Assembly: GCA_030374765.1 (NCBI GenBank)
Contig: JARGXX010000025.1
Location: forward strand, 992,001-1,056,000
DNA: 64,000 nucleotides
DNA from: Agarophyton chilense
Lineage: Eukaryota > Rhodophyta > Florideophyceae > Gracilariales > Gracilariaceae
Reading direction: 5' to 3'
The notes under the pieces are model-generated. The model did not search any database and was not told the DNA's origin. It saw nothing but the letters and a program-made list of their open reading frames with translations. A program made the position numbers and the translations under genes. Shown here in pieces: positions 23,392 to 32,648 of this stretch. How positions within the stretch are numbered: position 1 is the first letter of the stretch; every line of letters begins with the position of its first letter.

Positions 23392-24000
23392 CCCTGGCGG
23401 CCCACAAATGGCTCGAATGGTGTCCCTAAAACATGTTGGTGAATTGTTGGCCGACAGGGGTGTGCTGCGACTTCATCGGTGGACCGATGAAGTCGCAGGG
23501 AACCCCTGTCGGCCGACAAATACGGCATATCATCACGCATGATGCGTTTCTGAGATGTTGGTCGACTGTCGGCCGACAGAGGTGCGCTCTGACTTCATCA
23601 GGGGTCCCGATGAAGTCCCCGCGCACCTCTCTCGGCCGACAGAATGCACCGTGTACACCTGGGCGTCCTAAAAATACAAAATTATATGTATTATGTCGGC
23701 CGACAGAGGAGCGCGGGGACTTCATCGGGACCCCCGATGAAGTCGGAGCGCACGTCTGTCGGCCGTCAGAGTGCACCGTGTACACCTGGGCGTTTCAAAA
23801 TTATATGTATTACGTCGACCGACAAATACGCCATAACATCACGCATGATGCATTTCTGAGATGTTGGTCGACTGTCGGCCGACAGAGGTGCGCTCCGACT
23901 TCATCGGGGGTCCCTATGAAGTCCCCGCGCACCTCTGTCGGCCGACAGAATGCACCGTGTACACCTGGGCGTCTTAAAAATTACAAAATTATATGTATTA
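23375..24000. repeat. Cluster of four ~75-bp palindromes
   Basis: Palindromes lie at about 23448-23519, 23568-23642, 23695-23768 and 23873-23949. Each is bounded by the perfect palindrome TGTCGGCCGACA (or a near copy) and has a centre built on GACTTCATCGG...CCGATGAAGTC. Copies 2 to 4 are followed by the same downstream flank (CACCGTGTACACCTGGGCG, then ACAAAATTATATGTATTA), and copies 2 and 4 also share GATGTTGGTCGACTG upstream. An inverted partial arm (CGAGTCGCAGCACACCCCTG) lies at 23376-23400. Confidence 0.9.
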
Positions 24001-25537
24001 CATCAACAGCTCTGTGCTTGAAGGAATGGATTTGGGAGGCGAGTTTGGCAAGACGAGAAGTGGTCCATTCGGGGACGGAGTTGTAGCACAAGGAGGTGAG
24101 GAGGAGATCTGTGTACTTGGAGAAGACGGTTGTGATGGGAGCGGAATTGGCTTCGTCACAGCAGCGGTCGAAGAAGGCGCCGATGAAGGGGAAGACCATG
24201 TCGAGGGCGCGGTAGTCTTTTGCTTCTAGCATGCCGCGGACGCCGTCAGTTGTGAAGAAGCCGTTGAGGGACTGCCCGCTTTCGGAAGTAGAGAAGTCGA
24301 TGTGGAGGCCGGTAGCTGGGGAATGATTTTCGATGGCGGTGAGGATGAAGTTGGATTGCTTGAGGATGGAGGTGCGGACGAAGTGGAAGGAACGGCGGGA
24401 GTTTGTGAAGCTGATGGTGGTGAAGAGGTGTTCTGATCTGAGACGTTCGATGGCAGCGAGCTTGATGAGTTTGGAAACGCCGAGGTGGAAGTTGTGGAGG
24501 GGTTCGAAGGGGAAGATGTTGTATGGGGTGAGGAGGGGGGTGATGTTGAAAAAGGGGTAAGACTCGAAGAGAGAGGGGTATTTTGCGAGGGAGAGGGAGT
24601 GGAGTGCTTCGAGAGCTTGTTCCTTGAAGCTGCGCGAGACTCTTGGCTTGCGGGCGAGGAGAGCTGCTTCGGAGTCCTTGAGGAGGGAGAAGTGTTTGTT
24701 GCGGGCTGCAAGGGTGAGGGGAAGAGATCGAGGGGGATGGGCGTGAGAGTGTTGGTGGAGTTGTGAGCGAGGGACAGAGCATCTGTGGCAGGGGTGCTGG
24801 GGGCGGGTGCCGTAGGAGATGGCAAGAATATCCTTTGCCTCGAGAATGTCTGCGCAGTAGCTGGCGATGATGGGGTGGCATTGACGAAGAACGCCGTCTG
24901 CGTCGCGGAAGGGGAAACCGGGGAGGGCGGAAGAGAAGAGAGGTTGAAGGAGGGAGGAGATGATCTGCTGTATGAGTTCCATTTTTGTTTGGCCGGGGAT
25001 GGAGGAGAAATGAGTGATGATATCTGCATCTGGAGAAGGAGTGATTGGGGTAAAGGAGGTGGGAAGATAGCCGAGGAGTGTGAGATTGTCGGAGATGCAT
25101 TTGCGGCGAAAGGAGTCGGAGAAGTTGAGAAGGGTGATGTGGAGGGGGTAGGAGGTGATGGAAGAAGATTTGAGAGAGGTAGAGGACTTGTTGGAGTAGA
25201 TTTGGACGAGGCCGATGAAGGAGTCGATACCGGTGGAGTGAGGGAGATGCCAGACGATGTTATCTTTTGTGGACTGCATGATGGCGGTCTTGAGTGCGGG
25301 GACGACCTTTGAGCCGAGGGTGGCTGCCATGGGGTGTGCGAAGGCGGGGGAGCCGGAGGCGGATGTTTGGGAGATGGGGTGGAAAAAGGTGTTCTTGAAG
25401 TGTGCGAGGACGAGCTGTTGTTTGAGGACATGGATTGCGTCTTTCTGGAAGAGGGTTGCGGAGAAGCGTTTGTGGGGATCGAAGATGTGGAGGGGGCGAA
25501 ACCAATGGACCTTAACTGCGGCGACAGAAAGATTCAC
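23981..25537 (-). CDS. Plavaka/CACTA-like transposase
   Basis: An open stretch of about 518 codons, the transposase of the 3-kb element. Two blocks fit the Plavaka branch of the CMC superfamily: GQTKMELIQQIISSLLQP followed by CHPIIASYCADILEAKD and a CHRC zinc-type motif (the family's HPI.A...AD.PEQ....C..CP.C), and EPLHNFHLGVSKLIKL, the family's D.LH..H.GV.K block. No ATG opens the frame: the first codon is GTG near 25537 and the first Met lies about 70 residues in. The start may therefore be in an upstream exon, or the gene is truncated. The last residues (VIHIIL) and the stop lie inside the flank of the palindrome cluster, so the true C-terminus may be reached by splicing across it. Confidence 0.7.
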   Translation of the reverse strand: MNLSVAAVKVHWFRPLHIFDPHKRFSATLFQKDAIHVLKQQLVLAHFKNTFFHPISQTSASGSPAFAHPMAATLGSKVVPALKTAIMQSTKDNIVWHLPHSTGIDSFIGLVQIYSNKSSTSLKSSSITSYPLHITLLNFSDSFRRKCISDNLTLLGYLPTSFTPITPSPDADIITHFSSIPGQTKMELIQQIISSLLQPLFSSALPGFPFRDADGVLRQCHPIIASYCADILEAKDILAISYGTRPQHPCHRCSVPRSQLHQHSHAHPPRSLPLTLAARNKHFSLLKDSEAALLARKPRVSRSFKEQALEALHSLSLAKYPSLFESYPFFNITPLLTPYNIFPFEPLHNFHLGVSKLIKLAAIERLRSEHLFTTISFTNSRRSFHFVRTSILKQSNFILTAIENHSPATGLHIDFSTSESGQSLNGFFTTDGVRGMLEAKDYRALDMVFPFIGAFFDRCCDEANSAPITTVFSKYTDLLLTSLCYNSVPEWTTSRLAKLASQIHSFKHRAVDVIHIIL

Positions 25538-25711
25538 TCTAGTTTTACCTTCATCAAAACTAGAAAAACTGCAGATATGTGCTAGTTTTCCTTCCCATAC
25601 AAACTAGCACTAATGAACGAATGAAACTGTTTTCGGAAATTAACACCTCCAAATTTGGATAAAATCACGGGTTTTTCGGTCATTTCAATTCGTCCTTTTT
25701 TGACCACTGAA

Positions 25712-25737
25712 CTAGCATTCCGAGAACACTGACGATA
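25712..25737 (-). repeat. Right terminal inverted repeat of the Plavaka-like transposon
   Basis: Reverse complement of 22690-22715 with one mismatch. Confidence 0.8.
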
Positions 25738-26199
25738 CCTTACAGGTGAACGATGGTAGGCGTCGACGCGCGGGAAAGCCTGTGTGGTAGTTGAGAAACA
25801 ATGAACCAAAAGATATAGTCGTGATCCAAGTGATGCCTGTCTTTATCAGATTAGGACGGGGGAGGTGCAGTTCCCTATATGCAGTGGACTGCATTCTCCA
25901 GATCACTAGGGAGGTGCCTGCAAGGCACGGTCTCTGACCTAGTGTCAGAGACCTGGCCAGCACTGGCTACAGTACCAGGTGGCCACTCTACTACTGTACT
26001 AAAATAAATATAATTACAATTACAAGTATTAGCAACTACTCAACCAGAAGGTACATGTCAACACTATACGTGGCTGACAACACCTAGATGGCCGCTCGCC
26101 CGGAGCTTCAAGGCCGATGATCCCTCACATCCATCACCTACAAGATCAGTGTAGTAAATTGACAACCTCAAAGGTCAGCCCTTCTGCCACCATACGACA
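25738..26199 (-). repeat. Gypsy-1 right LTR (5' LTR), second part
   Basis: Continues the LTR after the insertion (CAGGTGAACGATGGTAGGCG onward) and ends ..CATACGACA. GAAAA follows at 26200-26204. Confidence 0.85.
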
Positions 26200-26204
26200 G
26201 AAAA

Positions 26205-26774
26205 ACCCCACGGCGCCAGCTTGCAAGCAAAGAGGCAAGAATCACAAGCGAGACATATCTTGACCAATATCTTAAAAAGAGTATTTTCAAGCCTCTCTGT
26301 TACAAACCGCAGCGCGGCCTGAGAAAAATCTACGCGATCACATTCGAGGGCAGCAACAACCTCGTGCGATTTAGCGAAAACGAAGGCATTATTTTGCTCG
26401 GCCGCAGGATAAGTCATTTTCTCCGGCGGTTTCGTGGCACGCTGTTTGGAGGGTTGATACTGTTCCGACTGGGCCTTACAGAGGCTTTAGATGAAGACGA
26501 CGATCCCGATACCAGAATTGAGTACAAGTATCGGATGATCGACAAGGTATGGTTGTCGGGAGGAGGTCGTGGTGAGATTAAGGACCAACTCTATGCTCTG
26601 GAGCATGGCACTAACGTAGTGTGCCGCATAGATATGCATACTTTCCGAATCGAGTACCAGGCAGTTCTTCCAGTCACATTGCGGACTGTCGCGTAGTGCG
26701 CTTGCTCCCAGGAAGGAAGGATGGGAATCGCGCTCGCCGCGGGAAGAAACTTCGTGACCAAGAAGGTTCCTCAA
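26205..26774. other. Unassigned stretch right of Gypsy-1
   Basis: It continues the sequence interrupted by Gypsy-1 (left side ends at 14177). Open frames exist on both strands (for example 26364-26696 on +) but none has a recognisable domain. Confidence 0.35.
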
Positions 26775-26950
26775 ACGGAGATTGAAATCTTTGCCCTATT
26801 AGATCCTAATCCTTTGAGGTTCCATGCCCGAAGATGGTGGCCCGTAGTAGATATGATACCGTTGCTGAGTATGCCTTGAACCATAGCTTGGTTCAATTGA
26901 GTAACTGAATGATGATTGCCCTTTGTTAACGCGTCGGCTAAGTTCAGACT
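26775..26950 (-). mobile_element. End of a Copia-type retroelement, fragment
   Basis: The minus-strand residues NLADALTKGNHHSVTQLNQAM are the typical end of Ty1/Copia RNase H (N.AD.LTK). Only this tail is seen; it is interrupted by the solo LTR that starts at 26951. Old and broken. Confidence 0.5.
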
Positions 26951-27589
26951 TCACAAAGTGAGCGCAGGTTATGAAAAGGAAAACGAAAAGAAAGAAGAAA
27001 AACGAGAAGGAAACGAAATTGAAAGAAGAAAAACAAATGAAGGTAGTCAGCCTTGACAATTTACTTTGGTCGTCGGCGATCGTCATTGACAACTATAACT
27101 ACCTTGCACGCAGTTCCGCCGCTGGTGCTGACCGTCGGCGGGTCACCCATGTCTCAGAGGTTGCCACTGTGCCACGAAAAGTTGTGCGCCAAAACAATTT
27201 CCAACATAAAGCATAACAAATAAGAACTCAAAAAAACGACCAAAAAGGTGTGCCAGTGCCAACCGCCCTGCACAGCCCAGATTCGGCTGTTACGGCCAAA
27301 CCCAGTATCCAGCCCCCATTCGCACATTCTCTCCAACTGCATAGCCCGTGCTCATTCAACGCTCTTGTCCAATCAGATCGCTCCACGTGGGCCAAAGCCC
27401 GAACACGCCCCATTAGAACCAGACCAACCACTTGTCCATACCACGTTGCATGAGGGCTTTTGCAGTAGCCAATCAGATGGCCGTTTCACATTGAGATTGA
27501 GATGAGGGGCATATCGTTTTTCCGCGGAGGGTGCCCAGAAGTGCCCATGCTTAAATCCAGTTTTGGTTTTCCACTATTTTCAACACTCC
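26951..27589 (-). repeat. Solo LTR of the Copia-1 family
   Basis: 639 bp matching the Copia-1 LTRs from TCACAA..GTGAGCGCAGGTT to TCAACACTCC, with no Copia-1 internal sequence beside it. This is the usual product of recombination between two LTRs. Confidence 0.8.
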
Positions 27590-27711
27590 AAAGGGCTTGG
27601 GGGCACACTCGACCAAACCTCAACAAGGAAGATTGGAGACCAATCAACTACGTTTACAAGCAGCATTTTTGAGCCATGATCTCACCTGCACTACGATTAC
27701 AACATGCCCAG

Positions 27712-28356
27712 TTATGCTTCACTCATGATGGATATAATGAACACAATTTGACAGCATGGTGCAGACGCTCGAAGGGGCAGTTCTATGTTCCAGTTAACGG
27801 TTCTTAAGCTGAAGAAAATTATACGCCCTTCGGTTTCTGGTCGTCCAAGTTTGAAACTTCTCCATAATAAATTCATTTCAAGTCCAAACCGAGATAAAAA
27901 GGGCCTGGTCGAGAGTGCTTTTAATCGCTTCAGCAGATTCGGTCTCATCGGGCTGAACAAGAAAAAGAGACTTCTCCACCGGTTGAAAGTCTCTCTTTCC
28001 CGTGAACATATAGCGATCGCCAACCCGAAAGTACTGAACTGAGAATTCGTAATGTTTCACTACTGTGACATCCTCCTTAAGCCTGTCGCCTGTAATACCT
28101 CTTCGGAATTGCAACACCTCCGGCAAGTCTTCAAATCGATACAGCTCTCTCTCTCCTCTTTTGCGAGCCTTTTCAATGCGTCCCGAACACTTCTAGCAGA
28201 GGGTAAAATGCCAATAATATCAAACTTTGCAGTGATGGGAGTCGACTGTCCTGCAGCGATGAGGGCTTCTCCGAACTGTTTCATACCCGATTTCTGGTAA
28301 CAAAATCGTATCAGAAGAATACCACAGCCTACAACAACTGAAGCAGATTTGATCAC
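27712..28356 (-). pseudogene. Degraded hAT-like DNA transposase fragment
   Basis: Two minus-strand open stretches in different frames overlap here: 28060-28356 (KFDIIGILPSARSVRDALKRLAKEERE) and 27878-28126 (LPEVLQFRRGITGDRLKEDVTVVKHYEFSVQYF). The order of a lPS.r.vr..l.rl..... segment followed by a G.T.D.w.......Y....v.y segment is that of hAT transposases. The frame change between them shows the gene is dead. Assignment rests on weak patterns. Confidence 0.35.
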
Positions 28357-29135
28357 TCGCTTCTTAAAAGTTGGGCTTACTTTCGTAGTTGCCTCGAAAT
28401 TCAGATTTTTTTGACCCTATTGTGCGTTTTTGTGTGGTTTTTTTAGGGTAGACGTGCCCAATTCTGTATTGAATTTCTTTAATGACAAACTCATAGAGCA
28501 GTTTTTTGACAGAACGTAGAAACGAACCAACTACCCTGCACCTTTTAGAGTGTTTTCATGAAACAGAACGAGATGCGCTTTGTTAAACACAGATCTCATC
28601 TTCCGAGATTTTTGCATTTCGATCCTTGATACTAGTTCGTACATAACAACAACAGCGTTATGTTAGTTTCTGCAAAAACACAAGTGCTGCTTTTTGGTTT
28701 CAATTCGGAAACACTTGGAAGACGGCAACAAGATTTGATCGAAAGCTTTGGATTCGAGTTTCTGTACTCCGCCTTTCATTGGAAACCCAAGCAGTTCCGG
28801 CGGTTAACGGTCTTGTTGACGGCGTGTGATTGAATTGACTTTGGGTGCTGGATAGGTTTTGGGGAATAATCTTGGTCAGGAACAGTTTAAACGCTTCTGC
28901 ATTCGTAATAATATTCAGTCGAATCGAACAGATTCTGCCGAACGGGACAAACTGGGTGACCTATTGAGGATTTAAAACTATAATGCCTGTATCGAAAAGA
29001 TTGTGATACCTGCTGATCGGATTGATCGTAATCGGATTTCCGTCCAAATATTTCCCTATTGCAGGCAGTTGTCTAACTCCGCCATATGAAATAATTACCC
29101 CGTTGGTGCAGCTCACTGTAAGACAGAAGGGTGTG
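28357..29135. other. Intergenic or DNA-transposon debris, no gene seen
   Basis: About 780 bp of AT-rich sequence between the hAT-like fragment and Copia-2, with no supported coding region. It is continuous with 45468 onward on the far side of Copia-2. Confidence 0.4.
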
Positions 29136-29140
29136 CATTC

Positions 29141-29230
29141 TGTGTTAAGAAGACCGTAACTCTCTCCTTTACTTCGTAGTCGTCGTCGTCTGTATTAAAT
29201 ATTGTTCTTTCACTGTAATGCTTGTTTGGA
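29141..29230 (-). repeat. Copia-2 left LTR (3' LTR)
   Basis: Starts TGTGTTAAGAAGACC and shares CTCTCTCCTTTACT.CGTAG and TTCTTTCACTGTAATG with 45344-45462. Confidence 0.75.
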
Positions 29231-29257
29231 AAGGTAAAAATGTGATGCAGCAAGAGA

Positions 29258-29911
29258 TTATGATGTTGTTTGATAGTCCCCGGTTGTTGTGTCACAATTT
29301 TTTGTCGGGTTGGGAGTTACTTGGATCTCATTGCAAAGGTATTGATATCTATCTCTGTGCAACGGTTTTGTGAATATGTCTGCTTTCATGTCGGTGGTGG
29401 GTATTCTGTGAACTGTGATTGTGTTGTTTCCTACGTGATGTTGTAGGAAGTGGTGGCGAATGTCCATGATTTTCCTTTTATTTTTCGGGGCTTCATTCTC
29501 GGCAATAAGAATAGCCGATTGATTGCCTATGTGGTGCGGTGTTGGCTCGGTAAGTGGCATGTGTGAGTTTAAAAGAGTTTGCGTAACCATGTCGTGTGTG
29601 TCGTCGCTTCTGTGGTTGCTATATACTCCGCTTCCGTGGTCGATAACGCTATGATGTTTTGTTTGCGCGATGTACAGGATATTGTAGTGGAGTTGATGCA
29701 TTGCACGGTGCCTGATACGGATTTCAGAGCTTTCACATTTGCAAAGTCTGCGTCGCTGTATACCTGAAGCGGGTGTCTGTGCGAGGAGCTGTTGGATTCG
29801 AAGAAGAGACCGTGTGTGCGTGTTCCTTTTAGGTATCGAAGGAGACATTTTAGTGTTTTTTGATGGTGTTTCTGCGGTTGGACATGTGCTGGGACAGGTG
29901 ATTGGTGTCAT
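29258..29911 (-). pseudogene. Copia-2 RNase H region
   Basis: Contains HHIGNQSAILIAEN, KIMDIRHHFLQHHV and IPTTDMKADIFTKPLHRDRY, the end signatures of Ty1/Copia RNase H. Part of a fossil. Confidence 0.8.
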
Positions 29912-30095
29912 ATGCGATGTCTGGTCGTGTTCTATCAGTGATATACCGTATTTTTCCGAGTGTCTGTCGATAAGTCTTTGCTTATGTTGCTGTGAGTAGT
30001 TTGCTGGGTGGTTGTTGATCTAGTATTTTGATGTTGTTGTATGGAGTGAGGGATTGCGTGGCTGTGTTGCATGCCGGTTTGTTGGAAAATCGAAT

Positions 30096-31133
30096 CTATT
30101 GCGTCAGTCTGGGACATGTGTGTGCCGTCCCCTCTGCGTTATGAGTGATTGTCCAGTTTAGAAGTCGCGTTGGGGCTCTTAAGCGTTTGAGTTTGTATTT
30201 GGTGAGTATTTTGTGGTATAGTTCGTCGATTAGTGCTTGTTTAGTGACGAGGACGAGGAAATCGTCTATTGTGGTGCTTACGGTTGTGAAGCCTTCGTTG
30301 GTTCGTAACGTGTAAAGACAGGGATCATGTTCCGAGCTGGTGAATCCCAAGGATGTTAAGAAATTTTGCAGTCCATGATTGTAGTTAAATGCTGCCGGCG
30401 GTGATCCATAGAGGTTGCCTAGTAGGCCTCCGTACGTGCTCTGATGTCTGTAAGAACCGTTGAAGTTCTGCATTTGTTTGAAATATATCGGTCTGTCGTG
30501 GGTAAATTGTTCGTGAAGGTATGCTGACTTTATGTAAAAGTGCTGGAGAGGAAGGTTCATTGTAGCATGAATGGCTAGCAGCATGCGTTGGGTGGTGCGA
30601 TCTGCTGTATAGGTGGTTGTGTTTTTGGGATCATAGTAGAGGCCTGGTTTCATTAAGTCTCCGCGAAGGTTGCACCTGGCTTTGCGCTGTGTTATTTGTC
30701 CTTCGGTGGAATTTTTGTATCGGTAAAATATCATGAGGTGTATGACGGATTCTGAGGGTGGTTTGAAGTTGATGGGAAGCCATGCTATACTGCTGTGTGT
30801 GTCGAGGTTGCGTAGTTCTTCATCGTGTGCTTGCTGCAACTGTTTTGCGTCTGGGTATTTGCGTGCCTGAGCCAGGATGATGGGGGGTTGCGTGGTAATG
30901 ATTATTTCTTTGGGTGTTTGCTGTTTGTAGTCTGCTCGGGCTTTGAATGATGTGTTGGTAGTGTCTGTGGGGTCTGTGGATTTTTGATAGGGGTGGAAGT
31001 CCTCGGCTCTTATTTGTTGATATGTTTGTGTTCTTAAATTGAAGACTACTACATGGGTGAGGGTGATTGCATACACGTACCGTGCCGGATCTGCTCGTGG
31101 TTCGAGTTTCTGCTTTGGAGCATAGATTGGCAC
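30096..31133 (-). pseudogene. Copia-2 reverse transcriptase region
   Basis: Contains KARCNLRGDLMKPGLYYDP, FYIKSAYLHEQFTHDRPIYF, LYGSPPAAFNYNHGLQNFL and the active-site strand TTIDDFLVL, in Copia order. Part of a fossil. Confidence 0.82.
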
Positions 31134-31145
31134 TGTTCCCAGCTG

Positions 31146-31502
31146 TCAAGATGTGTATAGTCGTGTGAGTTGTAGTTTGGCATTGTACCAAAGTTGATAT
31201 GGTGAGGTATCTGTGGTGGCGTGGTGCATGAGATTCTTTGTGAATACGGTATATCTGGCCGCGTCTTCCCAGTACGAGTCGTCTACTTCGGCTGTGGTGA
31301 AGAGTGCTCTGACGGAATTCATGATTGTGCGGTTAAGTCTTTCTGCTATGCCATTTTCTTGAGGTTGAGAGGTAGTTCTGAGGTGTAGTCGTATCGCATG
31401 TTTGTTGTATATGTTCTGCATTTGGTGTGAGGTGTATTGCTTAGCATTGTCGCTTCGAAAATCCCGCAGGGGGTGTCCTATGGTGTGCTTGATATGTTGT
31501 AG
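31146..31502 (-). pseudogene. Copia-2 integrase region, downstream piece
   Basis: LRDFRSDNAKQYTSHQMQ and QENGIAERLNRTIMNSVRAL are Copia integrase core motifs. The upstream piece lies beyond Gypsy-2 at 43300-43696. Part of a fossil. Confidence 0.85.
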
Positions 31503-31507
31503 TGTGG
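31503..31507. repeat. Target-site duplication of Gypsy-2, left copy
   Basis: TGTGG, repeated at 43295-43299 directly after the right LTR. Confidence 0.9.
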
Positions 31508-32421
31508 TGTAGAGCAACGCTCAGTTAGGGGATACTTGAAGATGCAACTCATAGAATGAGGATTGAACCCTCCGAGGGTTATGATTATGATCCCCTCTAA
31601 GGTGTGCTGAGGTGGCACTGTTTTCTGGTTAGAATTCGCCAATAAGGGAAAATTCGGATGGCCCATGGTTGGATTGGCCCCGTGATACACGTGGCTTTAT
31701 TTTGGCACCGAATTTCGGATATTTGTGGAACGTTGGACTTTTGGGCCCTGACAGTTGGATCTCCACGTGTATGGCCCTGAGCAGGTGTGCACTACTGTAG
31801 AGTTTAGTTAGTGGGGCCTACTTAGGGAGATGAGATGTGACAGTCCGAAGCTCAAAGTAAATAGGAACCAAGGTTGGTCTTCGATACATTTAGAGGTTCT
31901 TCGTCGCCATCGTTTCGGCCTTACAACCCGGAACGAGATCTGGTTAGCAACGCCTGCGTAGGGACACGACTCCATTTGGAGAGTGCCCGCGTTTGGGTTC
32001 CGTGCAACCACCCCCTTGGGACCGCTCAGACGACCTGCGTGCACGATACCCCGTGGGGGTTCTGCTTACTTGTTGCGTGCTTATTGTGTTTCCTTTCGAG
32101 GACAGGTTTTCGCCCCTGTATTGGGTTTCTTTTGTTGTTTCGCCCCTTTTCTGGTTCTCGGGTCCGGTGCCTGTTAGTGTCCGACCCTCGCCCCGTTTTT
32201 CCTCTTCGCCGGATTTTCCCCCATTCTTTAGGATACCCATACCCATTCCCCATCCAACGGTTTCTACCCCTCACCTCCGTCGGTACTGCCGGAATCCCCC
32301 GTGGGAGTTACACCCCATACTACGGGTGGAACGGAGGGCTCTGTCTTTGAGTCTGCCTCCCCCAGGGAGCAAGGCTTCGAACACCTTGAGAGCACTTCCC
32401 GTCGCCGGGTTTTGCTCCACA
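31508..32421 (+). repeat. Gypsy-2 left LTR (5' LTR)
   Basis: 914 bp from TGTAGAGCAACG to ..GCTCCACA, nearly identical to 42380-43294. Confidence 0.93.
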
Positions 32422-32423
32422 AG

Positions 32424-32440
32424 TGGTCTCCCGACTTAGA
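32424..32440 (+). promoter_or_regulatory. Gypsy-2 primer-binding site
   Basis: TGGTCTCCCGACTTAGA starts two bases after the 5' LTR and is identical over 17 nt to the Gypsy-1 site. Confidence 0.85.
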
Positions 32441-32648
32441 ATCCGTTCTCGGACTTTTGGGTTGGTCATCCACGTGTTGGAATTTCTCTTGGAAGAGGAA
32501 GCACCGTCGTGAAGATTTGTTGTAGTGGTCCCCTTTGAAAAGGGTGGAACTGGTTTTTAATTTTGTTTTGTGTTACGTCATTCGTTCTCCGGGAATCTCG
32601 TGATCGAATTTCATCGTTACCCCGAATCGTCGGTGTCGTGTCTGCAGC

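Larger units (their letters stand above)
22692..25735 (-). mobile_element. Plavaka/CACTA-like (CMC) DNA transposon inside the Gypsy-1 LTR
   Basis: A 3.04-kb DNA transposon splitting the Gypsy-1 5' LTR. Its ends are inverted repeats: the left end reads TCGTCTGTGTTCTCGGAATG and continues CTAG, and the right end is its reverse complement with one mismatch. TA flanks both ends, so a TA target duplication is likely, although the unsplit LTR has two extra bases here. Inside are a transposase frame on the minus strand, a cluster of four long palindromes, and a second basic/coiled-coil frame. TTTTGACCACT recurs beneath both ends. Superfamily assignment rests on the transposase. Confidence 0.8.
14178..26199 (-). 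mobile_element. Gypsy-1: chromodomain Ty3/Gypsy element with a nested DNA transposon
   Basis: A minus-strand Ty3/Gypsy element. Its LTRs start TGTCGTA and end TACGACA, a perfect 7-bp terminal inverted repeat, and it is flanked by GAAAA. Parts from right to left: 5' LTR (split by a 3-kb transposon), primer-binding site, gag, knuckle-like region, protease, reverse transcriptase, RNase H, integrase, chromodomain, polypurine tract and 3' LTR. The LTRs differ by roughly 7% over the first 150 bases by eye, so it is of middle age. It is broken in several places. The whole element carries dense ACC-N5-GGT palindromes (see findings). Confidence 0.92.

Noticed and set aside
23440-24000. CRISPR-like array
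   Set aside because: The repeats are long palindromes with similar, not unique, spacers, in a eukaryotic DNA transposon.
24226-25431. Second long minus-strand frame (401 codons) overlapping the transposase
   Set aside because: It is Ser/Pro/Thr-rich low-complexity sequence that follows from the biased codon use of the transposase in the adjoining frame.
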